The position numbers and the translations under genes are program-made. This document shows positions 35,415 to 43,376 of a stretch of DNA of 64,000 bases, piece after piece. Each line of letters begins with the position of its first letter. The stretch's first letter is position 1. A model generated the notes under the pieces. It saw only the letters and a program-made list of their open reading frames with translations, made no database searches and had not been told where the DNA came from. Location of the stretch: assembly GCF_014863355.1 (NCBI RefSeq), contig NZ_JACZEP010000001.1:558001-622000 (forward strand), given 5' to 3'. This DNA comes from Aminobacter carboxidus (GTDB lineage Bacteria; Pseudomonadota; Alphaproteobacteria; Rhizobiales; Rhizobiaceae).

Positions 35415-36941
35415 CTACTCTTCTCCGAACCTGTCGGGCAGATGATGCTCGGGTGCGAGGTCGAAGAAGCGGGTGAATTCACCCTGGAAGCCGAGGCTGA
35501 CGGTGCCGGTGGGGCCGTGACGCTGCTTGGCGACGATGACTTCAGCCTTGCCGCGCACGTCGTTCATGTTGGCTTCCCACTGCAGGTACTCGTCGGTGCC
35601 GGGCTTCGGCTCCTTGTTCTTGAGGTAGTATTCCTCGCGATACACAAAGATCACCACGTCGGCGTCCTGCTCGATCGAGCCCGATTCACGAAGATCGGAG
35701 AGCTGTGGGCGCTTGTCGTCGCGGCTTTCGACCTGTCGCGACAGCTGCGACAGCGCGATGATCGGCACGTTGAGTTCCTTGGCCAGTGCCTTGAGGCCGG
35801 TGGTGATCTCGGTGATTTCCTGGACGCGGTTCTGCGAGGCCTTGGCCGAAGATCCCTGCATCAGCTGGATATAGTCGATGATGATGAGGTCGAGGCCGCG
35901 CTGGCGCTTGAGACGGCGGGCGCGTGCTGCAAGCTGGGCGATGGAGATACCACCGGTCGAATCGATGAACAGCGGGATCTTCTGCAGCGTCTGGGTGCAG
36001 CTGACCAGCTTTTCGAAATCGGCCTCGGTGAGATCGCCACGGCGGATCTTGGACGAGGGCACCTCGGCCTGCTCGGAAATGATACGGGTGGCGAGCTGCT
36101 CAGACGACATTTCGAGCGAGAAGAAGCCGACGACGCCGCCGTTTTCGGCCTTGAACGAGCCATCGGCCTGCTGGGCCGGGACATAGGCGTGGGCGACGTT
36201 GAAGGCGATGTTGGTAACGAGCGAGGTCTTGCCCATGCCGGGGCGGCCGGCGAGCACGATCAAGTCGGAGGACTGCAGGCCGCCCATGCGGTTGTCGAGG
36301 TCCAGCAGCCCGGAGGCGACGCCGGAGAGATGGCCGTCGCGCATGTAGGCCGCGCTGGCCATGTCGATGGCGGTCTTGACCGCGTCGGAGAAGCTTTCAA
36401 AGCCGCCATCGTAGCGGCCGGTCTCGGCGAGCTCGAACAGGCGCCTCTCGGCATCCTCGATCTGCTCGCCCGGTGACATGTCGACCGGGGCGTCATAAGC
36501 AATGTTGACCATGTCCTCGCCGACGGTGATCAGCGCGCGGCGAGTTGCAAGATCGTAGACGGCGCGGCCATAGTCGGATGCGTTGATGACGGTAACGGCG
36601 TTGGCGGCAAGGGCGACGAGATATTGCATGACCGTCATGTCGCCGACCTTCTCGTCGGCGGGCAGGAAGGTCTTGAGGGTCACAGGGTTCGCCATCTTGC
36701 CCATGCGGATGAGCTCGGAGGAAACCTCGAAGATCTTGCGGTGCAGCGGCTCGTAGAAATGGGTCGACTTGAGGAAGTCGGAGACGCGATAGAAGGCGTC
36801 ATTATTGACCAGCATGGCGCCGAGCAGGGCCTGCTCGGCCTCGATGTTGTTGGGGGCTTCCCGATAGAGCGGGGTCGCTTCCGCCACTTCGAACTTGCGC
36901 GCTGCCTCTGCCAATGTCGTCCCCAATCCGTTGCCGAGCAC
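35415..36941 (-). CDS. dnaB: Replicative DNA helicase DnaB
   Basis: A 508-residue hexameric helicase. The N-terminal domain starts NNIEAEQALLGAMLVNNDAF; the RecA-like domain has Walker A GRPGMGKTS and Walker B LIIIDYIQLM, and the R-finger region DLRESGSIEQDADVV. The start is uncertain: GTG 36941 gives 508 residues, while TTG 36914 has GGGGA upstream and starts LAEAARKFEV. DnaB unwinds DNA ahead of the replisome. Here it directly precedes radA, whereas in many Rhizobiales alr lies between (recollection). Confidence 0.95.
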   Translation of the reverse strand: MLGNGLGTTLAEAARKFEVAEATPLYREAPNNIEAEQALLGAMLVNNDAFYRVSDFLKSTHFYEPLHRKIFEVSSELIRMGKMANPVTLKTFLPADEKVGDMTVMQYLVALAANAVTVINASDYGRAVYDLATRRALITVGEDMVNIAYDAPVDMSPGEQIEDAERRLFELAETGRYDGGFESFSDAVKTAIDMASAAYMRDGHLSGVASGLLDLDNRMGGLQSSDLIVLAGRPGMGKTSLVTNIAFNVAHAYVPAQQADGSFKAENGGVVGFFSLEMSSEQLATRIISEQAEVPSSKIRRGDLTEADFEKLVSCTQTLQKIPLFIDSTGGISIAQLAARARRLKRQRGLDLIIIDYIQLMQGSSAKASQNRVQEITEITTGLKALAKELNVPIIALSQLSRQVESRDDKRPQLSDLRESGSIEQDADVVIFVYREEYYLKNKEPKPGTDEYLQWEANMNDVRGKAEVIVAKQRHGPTGTVSLGFQGEFTRFFDLAPEHHLPDRFGEE

Positions 36942-37313
36942 CTGCAGTAACAGCCGGGCAACTGGCCGCCCACCGTCAATTCAATTGTCGCCCACTATTC
37001 ACACTCGTCCACAGGGACGGAAGGCGCGATGACGAAACCGGTTGACGCGAATCGCAACGATTCTAACTGCATACAGATAGGAACAAAACGGGAAAATTTG
37101 GCCAGACCGCGAATTTACCAAGAAGGTGTCCAGCACAATAGAGGGGCAATTTGTATACATTGGCTTGTTGATTTTACTTGAGTATTCGGTGATCCTTGAC
37201 TTTCCAACGGCCTGTTCATCGCGATGCGGCACATGGCGATGCATATGTTCCGAGGGTCCCCGGGGGCGATTGCGCGCTTTAGCGGCATTGCCTCATCTGC
37301 TTGAGGAGGCAAC
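36942..37313. other. Divergent intergenic region dnaB/autotransporter
   Basis: This gap of 372 bases is locally AT-rich (about 37065-37200), unlike the surroundings, and must hold promoters for dnaB (minus) and the autotransporter (plus). Runs such as CTTGTTGATTTTACTTGAGTATT are promoter-like but I cannot assign -35/-10 boxes reliably. No ORF with coding character is seen. Confidence 0.45.
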
Positions 37314-39653
37314 ATGCACATTCTTCGCCCTGCACCGGCTCGGATCGGCTGGCTGGCATCGACCGCCATGGTTTTGTTGGGTTCGACGCAGGCCGGCTTT
37401 GCCGCCTGCGACCTGACGCCGACCGCCGGTAACAGCATTTATGTCTGCGACAGCGGGGCGAGTGGAGGGCTGACCGACACCGACGGCACCAACACGCTGA
37501 CCATGCCGGGAGGTGGTACGGGAGCCATCACCGGTGACGTCGTGTTCGGAAATTTTGTCGATCGCGTCGAAATTTACGGCGGCACGATTGACGGCGCGGT
37601 CAACCAGGGCGGCGGCGCCGATGTGTTCATTATGACCGGTGGCGTCATCAACTCGCTCAATCAGGGCAGCGCCCTTGATACCGCAACGATCAGCGGCGGC
37701 CGCATTATCGGCGAGTTTTTCGCCGGCGATTTCGTCACCATGACCGGCGGGCGCATCGGCAATGTGGATCTGGAGCAGGCCAACAACCAGATGCGGATGT
37801 CGGGAGGCACGATCGATACTTCTATTGAGGCGGTCCAGGGCAATGATCTGCTGGAAGTGTCCGGCACTGCGTCGATTGGTACGTTCATCGACCTTGGCAA
37901 TGGCAACAATACCTTCCGCTGGTTGGGCGGCGGCTCGATCGGCGGCAATGTCATCATGGGCACTGGTCAGGATACGGCGCTTCTGCGCGACCTGACCGAG
38001 GCGAGCTTTGCGGCAGGCCAGGTCATCAATGGCGGGACGAGCGCCAGCAGCGTCGACACGCTGACGTTCGAGGGCACCAGCTCGTCGACTGTCGCGCGCT
38101 ATGTGAACTGGGAAACCGTCAACCTCAACCAAGGCTCCGAATTCAGCCTAGATGGTGACTTAGTGCTTGGCGACGCGCTGTCGAACACCGGCAGCTTGAG
38201 CATCGACGCGTCGAGCACGCTGCTTGCCGGCGCAGGCGTCAATGCCTCCGTGCGCGCCGTCACTTCAGGCAACGCGGTGACAGTGACCAATGCCGGCACC
38301 GTTGACTTGACCAATGGCGTGGCAAGTGCTGCCGGCACCTTCACCATCGTCGGCAACTATCTCGGCGCCGGCGGTTATCTCCGGCTCGACACGGTTGTTT
38401 CAGGCGATGGCGCGCCGTCCGACAAGCTGGTCATTGAAGGTGGCAACGCCAGCGGTTCGACCGGCATTGTCGTGGTCAATTTCGGCGGCACCGGCCAGCA
38501 GACCAATGCCGACGGTATCCTGGTCGTCGAAACGACATCAGGCGGCACGACCGATGCTGGCGCCTTCACGCTTGCCAGCCCTGTGGCCTATGGCGCCTAC
38601 GAGTACTTGCTGTTTCGAGGCGACGCCGCAGGGCTTGGCGAGAACTGGTATCTGCGCTCGGAGCTGGTCAATCCGGTCGATCCAGCGGAGCCGGGCATTC
38701 CGCTGATCCGGCCTGAAACGGCTGTCTATTCGGTGATGCCGCTGATGGCCCGCGACGTCGCGATGGCGACGCTTGGCACTTTCCACGAGCGCCGGGGCGA
38801 GCAGGGATTCTTTGCCGCCGGCGATGATTTTTCGACGACATGGGGACGGGTTTTCGGCTCCAGCGCCAAGCAGAACTGGTCGGGAACGGTGTCGCCTTCG
38901 GCCGACAGCACGACACTGGGCCTCCAGGCCGGCCTGGATTTCTGGCGCGGAGAGACCGAGACGGGAGGGCGCAATGTCGCCGGCCTGTTCCTCGGCTACG
39001 CCAGTCTCAATGCCGATGTCCGTGGCGCGGTCCAGGGCGAGGCCGATCTCGCCGCCGGCAAACTCGATCTCGATGCCTACAGCGTCGGCGGCTACTACAC
39101 CCATGTCGGACCCGACGGCTGGTATCTCGATGCCGTGCTGATGGGAACATGGTTCGGTGGCGATGCCAGCTCGGACCGCTCCATCGGCATCGACGCTGAC
39201 GGGCGCGTGGTGACTGCCTCGCTGGAAGCGGGCGTCCCGATCGCCTTGAGCCAGAGCTGGACACTCGAGCCGCAGGCTCAGATCATCTGGCAGGATGTCT
39301 CCTTCGATGACGCCAACGACACCTTGTCGGGTGTCCATTTCGACGAGGGGCGTGGTGTCACCGGACGCATCGGCGCGCGCCTGCAGGGCACCTTCGATAC
39401 CGCGTCTGGCCAGCTCAAGCCTTATCTCAAGGCCAATCTCTGGCACGGCTTCGACGGCGAGGACGTCACCTATTTCGACAGCGACGCGATCCGGGTCGAG
39501 ACAGGCGGAACGAGGCTCGAACTCGGCGCTGGCATAACCCATGCCTTCACCGACAAGGTCAGCGCCTTTGCTGTGGTCGATTACACCTTCAATCTTGGCG
39601 GGGAGCGCAGCCGCTTCTTCGAAGGCAATGTCGGCCTGCAGGTCAAATGGTGA
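37314..39653 (+). CDS. Autotransporter (type Va) with beta-solenoid passenger
   Basis: A 779-residue protein. Signal peptide residues 1-30 (cleavage after AGFA), passenger about 31-480, and C-terminal beta-barrel (about 505-779) ending in the aromatic QVKW. The passenger opens with two Cys (32 and 45), then has about seven repeats roughly 17-22 residues long, each with a GG(T/R/V)I turn (positions about 89, 109, 128, 145, 164, 205), consistent with a right-handed beta-helix. The barrel begins around FFAAGDDFSTTWGRVFGS. GAGGAGG precedes the ATG. Adhesin, surface or biofilm functions are the usual roles; ligand unknown. Confidence 0.9.
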   Translation: MHILRPAPARIGWLASTAMVLLGSTQAGFAACDLTPTAGNSIYVCDSGASGGLTDTDGTNTLTMPGGGTGAITGDVVFGNFVDRVEIYGGTIDGAVNQGGGADVFIMTGGVINSLNQGSALDTATISGGRIIGEFFAGDFVTMTGGRIGNVDLEQANNQMRMSGGTIDTSIEAVQGNDLLEVSGTASIGTFIDLGNGNNTFRWLGGGSIGGNVIMGTGQDTALLRDLTEASFAAGQVINGGTSASSVDTLTFEGTSSSTVARYVNWETVNLNQGSEFSLDGDLVLGDALSNTGSLSIDASSTLLAGAGVNASVRAVTSGNAVTVTNAGTVDLTNGVASAAGTFTIVGNYLGAGGYLRLDTVVSGDGAPSDKLVIEGGNASGSTGIVVVNFGGTGQQTNADGILVVETTSGGTTDAGAFTLASPVAYGAYEYLLFRGDAAGLGENWYLRSELVNPVDPAEPGIPLIRPETAVYSVMPLMARDVAMATLGTFHERRGEQGFFAAGDDFSTTWGRVFGSSAKQNWSGTVSPSADSTTLGLQAGLDFWRGETETGGRNVAGLFLGYASLNADVRGAVQGEADLAAGKLDLDAYSVGGYYTHVGPDGWYLDAVLMGTWFGGDASSDRSIGIDADGRVVTASLEAGVPIALSQSWTLEPQAQIIWQDVSFDDANDTLSGVHFDEGRGVTGRIGARLQGTFDTASGQLKPYLKANLWHGFDGEDVTYFDSDAIRVETGGTRLELGAGITHAFTDKVSAFAVVDYTFNLGGERSRFFEGNVGLQVKW

Positions 39654-39678
39654 CCAGGCCAAGGGGGGCAGGGGCAAC

Positions 39679-40002
39679 TCACGCGCTCCTTGGCGCGAGC
39701 AGGATGATCGAGGCGCCGAGAATACAGATGGTGGCACCGATCAGGTCCCAGCGGTCGGGGCGGATGCCTTCGGCGAGCCATAGCCAGCACAGCGACGCCG
39801 CGATGTAGATCCCGCCATAGGCGGCATAGGCGCGGCCGGCGGCGTTGGCTTCTACCAGCGCCAGAAGCCAGGCGAAGGCGACGAGCGAGACGACACCAGG
39901 CAAGAGCCAGAGCGGCGATTTCTCGAGCCGCCACCACGCCCAGAAGGCAAAGCAGCCGGCAATCTCGGCAAGGGCAGCAGTGGCGTAGATGGCATAGGTC
40001 AT
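39679..40002 (-). CDS. ynfA: YnfA-family small membrane protein
   Basis: A 107-residue four-helix inner-membrane protein matching YnfA/UPF0060 ([50 protein letters not shown]). It is distantly related to small multidrug-resistance transporters; function unproven. Its ATG follows a terminator T-run with only one base between, leaving essentially no room for a leader if transcription came from upstream. It converges on the autotransporter. Confidence 0.92.
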   Translation of the reverse strand: MTYAIYATAALAEIAGCFAFWAWWRLEKSPLWLLPGVVSLVAFAWLLALVEANAAGRAYAAYGGIYIAASLCWLWLAEGIRPDRWDLIGATICILGASIILLAPRSA

Positions 40003-40036
40003 GAAAAAAGCCCGGCTCGTGGAGACGGGCTTTTTC
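40003..40036. terminator. Bidirectional terminator between cfa-like gene and ynfA
   Basis: Stem AAGCCCG (40008-40014)/CGGGCTT (40026-40032) with A-run on one flank and T-run on the other, so it works in either direction. For the minus strand it ends the Cfa-like transcript, 49 bases after its stop at 40086. The T-run abuts the ynfA start. Confidence 0.85.
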
Positions 40037-40085
40037 CTACGGCAGGCGCATCAGGCGCAAGGCCCGACGTTTGCCTGTCGCGACG

Positions 40086-41393
40086 CTATTCGTTGTCGGC
40101 AACCTTCCTGCGGCGGCTGGACTTGCCAGCAGGTTCGGCGGCGGCGGCAAGCTCGGTCTGGCGGTGCGCCATCTCGTGCATGGCGAGCGCCTTTTCGCAC
40201 TTGCCGATATAGTCGCGGGTCAATGGCAGCGTGTCGTTGCGGTGGGTGAGCTGGATCTGGAAGACCATCAGGTCCTGCCAGCGGAAAGCAGCCTCGGATG
40301 CCGCGAGATAAAACTCCCACATGCGGCAGAAGCGCTCGTCATAGATCGCCTTGGCCTTGTCGCGATTGGCTTGGAAACGCAGGCTCCAGTGCCTCAGCGT
40401 GTCGGCGTAGTGCAGCCGTAAGATCTCGACGTCGGTGACCATCAGTCCCGACTTCTCGACCGCCGGCAGCACTTCGGACAAAGCGGGAATGTAGCCGCCG
40501 GGGAAGATGTGCTTGCGGATGAAGGCGCTTGTCGAGGCCGGCGGACCGGCGCGGCCGATCGAATGCAGCACCATCACGCCATCGGGCTTGAGCCGCTTGG
40601 CGACATTGTCGAAGAAGGTGCGATAGTGGTTGACGCCGACATGCTCGAACATGCCGACCGAGACGATGCGGTCGAAACGTTCCACGAGGTCGCGATAGTC
40701 CCGGATCTCGAAATGAACCTGGTTTTCAAGCCCCTCGGCCTGAGCCCGTTCTGTGGCGACCGCGTGCTGCTCGGTCGATAGCGTCACGCCGAGCACCTGG
40801 GCCTCGAAGGTACGGGCGAGATAGAGCCCGAGCCCACCCCAGCCGGATCCGATGTCGAGCACCGACTGGCCCGGCCGCAGCCGCATCTTGGCGGCAATAT
40901 GCGCTTTCTTGGCGATCTGTGCTTCTTCCAGCGTCATGTCGGGATCGGCGAAATAGGCGCAGGAATACTGCATGTCGGTGTCGAGGAAGAGCCGGTAGAG
41001 ATCGCCCGACAGGTCGTAGTGGCGCTGCACATTGCGCTTGGCGCGGGCGGCGGTGTTGACCTGCTGGAAGCGGCGGAAGGCAAGCCGCAGATTGTCGAGT
41101 GCCTTGGTCCAGGCGGTGTCGATGCTGCCGTTGCCGAGGTTCTGGAACACCACCCGCATCAGACCGAGCACGTCGCCTTCGACGATGTCGAGATCGCCGT
41201 CCATATAGGCCTCGGGCAAAGCGAACATCGGATCCAGAGTGATCGCGCTTTCAGCGCGTCGTGTCTTGATCAGGAGATGTACTGGATCGCCTGTGTCATC
41301 GCCGAAACGATGCGACCGCCCATTGGGGCCGGTGACTGTCAGGCTGCCGGTGCGCACAAGCTTCCCGACGATGCGTTGCAACAACATATTCAT
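40086..41393 (-). CDS. Cyclopropane-fatty-acyl-phospholipid synthase family methyltransferase
   Basis: A 435-residue SAM-dependent lipid methyltransferase. It shows NVQRHYDLSGDLYRLFLDTDMQYSCAYF, the SAM motif VLDIGSGWGGLGLYLA, GVTLSTEQ, EHVGVNHY and FIRKHIFPGGYIPALSE, all typical of Cfa. Cfa adds a methylene bridge from SAM to unsaturated acyl chains of membrane phospholipids. Because rhizobia carry several Cfa homologues, this one could also be a related fatty-acid methylase. The C-terminal Lys/Arg-rich tail is poorly conserved. It lies next to rplI and upstream of ynfA on the same strand. Confidence 0.9.
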   Translation of the reverse strand: MNMLLQRIVGKLVRTGSLTVTGPNGRSHRFGDDTGDPVHLLIKTRRAESAITLDPMFALPEAYMDGDLDIVEGDVLGLMRVVFQNLGNGSIDTAWTKALDNLRLAFRRFQQVNTAARAKRNVQRHYDLSGDLYRLFLDTDMQYSCAYFADPDMTLEEAQIAKKAHIAAKMRLRPGQSVLDIGSGWGGLGLYLARTFEAQVLGVTLSTEQHAVATERAQAEGLENQVHFEIRDYRDLVERFDRIVSVGMFEHVGVNHYRTFFDNVAKRLKPDGVMVLHSIGRAGPPASTSAFIRKHIFPGGYIPALSEVLPAVEKSGLMVTDVEILRLHYADTLRHWSLRFQANRDKAKAIYDERFCRMWEFYLAASEAAFRWQDLMVFQIQLTHRNDTLPLTRDYIGKCEKALAMHEMAHRQTELAAAAEPAGKSSRRRKVADNE

Positions 41394-41471
41394 GGCGTGC
41401 TCGCGAAAAGGTCAGTCGTGTAGTCCGATCTTGAAGATAGGAGCGACGCTGCCAAGTTCCACGCCTGGCAC

Positions 41472-41502
41472 AAAAAAAGCCCGGATGTTGCCATCCGGGC
41501 TT
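41472..41502 (-). terminator. Intrinsic terminator of rpsF-rpsR-rplI operon
   Basis: On the minus strand AAGCCCGGATG, loop GCAA, CATCCGGGCTT, then a run of Ts. The 11-bp perfect stem begins 35 bases after the rplI stop at 41537 and ends the ribosomal-protein message. Confidence 0.93.
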
Positions 41503-41536
41503 GGTCCAGAAAACTAGTTTGGGACGGGGGCCTAGA

Positions 41537-42115
41537 TCAGCCCTCGTCGCCTTCGCCGTCTTCGTTCGGATCAAAGAAGCTGTCCGGACGGGCGTTTTCG
41601 TTGATGTCGTCGCCGTAGATGGCTTCTGCGGTCGTCAGCGTCTCGCCCTTCGACTGACGCTCGGCTTCGTCGGCCGTGCGCGCGATGTTCAGCGTGATGG
41701 TGACTTCGACTTCGGCGTGCAGCGCGATCGCCACGTTGGTCAGACCGATGTTCTTGATCGGCTGGTTGAGCTCGACCTGATTGCGGGCAACCGTGAAGCC
41801 TTCGGCGATCAGCAGATCGGCGATGTCGCGAGTCGAGACCGAACCGTAGAGCTGGCCGGTTTCACCAGCCGAACGCACGATGACAAACGACTTGCCGTCG
41901 AGCTGGTCGGCGACCTGCTGTGCTTCCGACTTGCGCTCGAGGTTGCGGGCTTCGAGCTGAGCGCGCTGGCCTTCGAACTTCTTCTTGTTGGCTTCGTTGG
42001 CGCGGAGCGCCTTGCCCTTGGGCAGCAGGAAGTTACGGCCAAAGCCGTCCTTGACCTTGACGATGTCGCCCATCTGGCCGAGGCGGGCAATACGTTCGAG
42101 AAGAATGACGTCCAT
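41537..42115 (-). CDS. rplI: 50S ribosomal protein L9
   Basis: A 192-residue L9. N-terminal domain [36 protein letters not shown] followed by the long connecting helix and the C-terminal globular domain, plus an acidic tail rich in Glu/Asp/Gly (about 25 residues) not in E. coli L9 (149 residues). L9 binds 23S rRNA near L1. Last gene of the rpsF-rpsR-rplI operon with a 215-base gap to rpsR. Confidence 0.97.
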   Translation of the reverse strand: MDVILLERIARLGQMGDIVKVKDGFGRNFLLPKGKALRANEANKKKFEGQRAQLEARNLERKSEAQQVADQLDGKSFVIVRSAGETGQLYGSVSTRDIADLLIAEGFTVARNQVELNQPIKNIGLTNVAIALHAEVEVTITLNIARTADEAERQSKGETLTTAEAIYGDDINENARPDSFFDPNEDGEGDEG

Positions 42116-42287
42116 TGTCCTTGTCCTTTCGTTGGCTGCAAAGGCAGCAAATTGGGTTCAACGGGCAAGGAAGCAATCTTGGCGCCGAGCGCCGGTTTCG
42201 CTGTCCTGCCTGTCGCGGCAGTTAGGATCTCCGCAGAAATCCAACCCGGGATTTGAGGCTCACCCGACCGCGCCCGTCGCGGGGGGA

Positions 42288-42332
42288 GATATTCCGGCCC
42301 GGGGCGGATGCCGCCGGGCCGGAACGAATATC
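42288..42332. other. Large inverted repeat overlapping the rpsR stop codon
   Basis: Outer arms GATATT (42288-42293)/AATATC (42327-42332), then TTCCGGCCC/GGGCCGGAA, then GGCGG/CCGCC around an ATG loop. A two-base bulge is present on one side. It begins at the rpsR stop and has no T-run. Probably an RNase-processing or mRNA-stabilising stem separating rpsR from rplI expression (inference). Confidence 0.6.
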
Positions 42333-42579
42333 ACTTCACCACGTAAGGCAGCAGGCCAAGGAAGCGGGCGCGCTTGATCGCCTGGGCGAGTTCACGCTGC
42401 TTCTTCTGGCTGACGGCGGTGATGCGCGAAGGAACGATCTTGCCGCGCTCGGAAATGTAGCGCTGCAGCAGACGCACGTCCTTGTAGTCGATCTTCGGAG
42501 CGTTGGCGCCGGAGAACGGGCAGGTCTTGCGGCGGCGATGGAAGGGACGACGGGTCGGGATCTGATTGATGTCGACCAT
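42331..42579 (-). CDS. rpsR: 30S ribosomal protein S18
   Basis: An 82-residue S18 with the conserved [23 protein letters not shown] and [31 protein letters not shown]. It pairs with S6 on the platform of the small subunit. It overlaps the rpsF stop by one base (TAATG), so translation is coupled. The stop lies inside a strong inverted repeat. Confidence 0.98.
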   Translation of the reverse strand: MVDINQIPTRRPFHRRRKTCPFSGANAPKIDYKDVRLLQRYISERGKIVPSRITAVSQKKQRELAQAIKRARFLGLLPYVVK

Positions 42580-43067
42580 TATTCTGCACCCCCTTCAACA
42601 CCTTCGCGCGGACGGCGCGGGCCACGGTCACCACCGCCATCGCGGTCGCCGAAGCTGCGCGGGCCACGATCACCACGGTCGCGGTCGCCGAAGCTGCGCG
42701 GACGGTCGCCGAAGCCACCGCGTTCGCCACGCTCGGAGCGCTCTTCGCGCTTCTGCATCATGGCGGAGACGCCTTCTTCATGCGCATCGACCTTGATGGT
42801 CAGGAAGCGCAGAACGTCTTCGGACAGGCCCTGCTGGCGCTCGACTTCCTTGACGGCAGCCGACGGAGCGGTGATGTCCATAAGCGTGTAGTACGCCTTG
42901 CGGTTCTTGTTAACGCGGTAGGTAAGGGACTTCAGTCCCCAGTTCTCAACCCGGCCAACCGATCCACCAGCTGCAGTGATGATGCCCTTGTAGTGTTCGA
43001 CAAGTGCATCGACCTGCTGCTGCGAGAGGTCCTGGCGGGCAAGAAACACATGTTCATAAAGAGCCAT
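42579..43067 (-). CDS. rpsF: 30S ribosomal protein S6 with Arg/Gly-rich tail
   Basis: A 162-residue S6: standard S6 domain ([25 protein letters not shown]..., to about residue 100), then about 55 residues rich in Arg, Gly and Asp with repeated RSFGDRD and GDRGPR motifs. The tail is longer than the Glu tail of E. coli S6 (which is polyglutamylated) and is basic, so it may contact rRNA. First gene of the operon; a structured leader precedes it. Confidence 0.96.
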   Translation of the reverse strand: MALYEHVFLARQDLSQQQVDALVEHYKGIITAAGGSVGRVENWGLKSLTYRVNKNRKAYYTLMDITAPSAAVKEVERQQGLSEDVLRFLTIKVDAHEEGVSAMMQKREERSERGERGGFGDRPRSFGDRDRGDRGPRSFGDRDGGGDRGPRRPREGVEGGAE

Positions 43068-43344
43068 AGTTTTTGCCTTTCTTCGTTTCCATCTTCCGGT
43101 CCCGGCGGCTAGAGCCTCTGCGACTTCCCTGACCCTTCGAGGGCCTTACGGCCTCCTCAGGGGAAGAAAGGAGCACGACGAGACGGTCGAGAGCGGAGAC
43201 ACGGGAGGCGGAAGCGTTTTCGCTTCACACGGCGACTTCCAGGGAAGCCTCCGGCCCTCCGTTCAGCCCCCAGCTGGGACCGGCAGATGGCGGGCGTCTA
43301 CATGCTAAGCGCCGCCAAGGCAAGGGGTAGGGCCCAGAATCTCA
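43068..43344 (-). other. rpsF upstream region
   Basis: About 277 bases upstream of rpsF with no gene. It contains the structured element at 43124-43166 and a perfect GAAGCG-TTTT-CGCTTC hairpin (43211-43226). It should contain the rpsF promoter and a long untranslated leader. The rpsF start is preceded by AAGAAAGG. Confidence 0.45.
43124..43166 (-). other. Candidate structured leader RNA of rpsF
   Basis: Outer pair CTTCCCTGA (43124-43132) with TCAGGGGAAG (43157-43166, one bulge) encloses a segment that folds as CCCT-CGA-AGGG or as GAGGCC-GTAA-GGCCCTC, two mutually exclusive hairpins. Position in a ribosomal-protein leader suggests autoregulation by S6:S18 or another protein. This is inference from sequence; no known S6-leader motif was verified. 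Confidence 0.45.
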
Positions 43345-43372
43345 GGAAAACCGGCCTTTTCCGGCCGATTTT
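43345..43372. terminator. Stem-loop after the LTA-synthase-like gene
   Basis: Stem AACCGGCC (43349-43356)/GGCCGATT (43363-43370) flanked by an A-run on the left and a T-run on the right, 4-30 bases after the minus-strand stop at 43377. Probably terminates this gene and isolates it from the rpsF leader. Confidence 0.6.
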
Positions 43373-43376
43373 TGGC

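Noticed and set aside
38538-39737. Minus-strand frame of 399 codons over the autotransporter barrel
   Set aside because: The autotransporter barrel with a proper C-terminal aromatic residue is on the plus strand; the minus translation lacks motifs.
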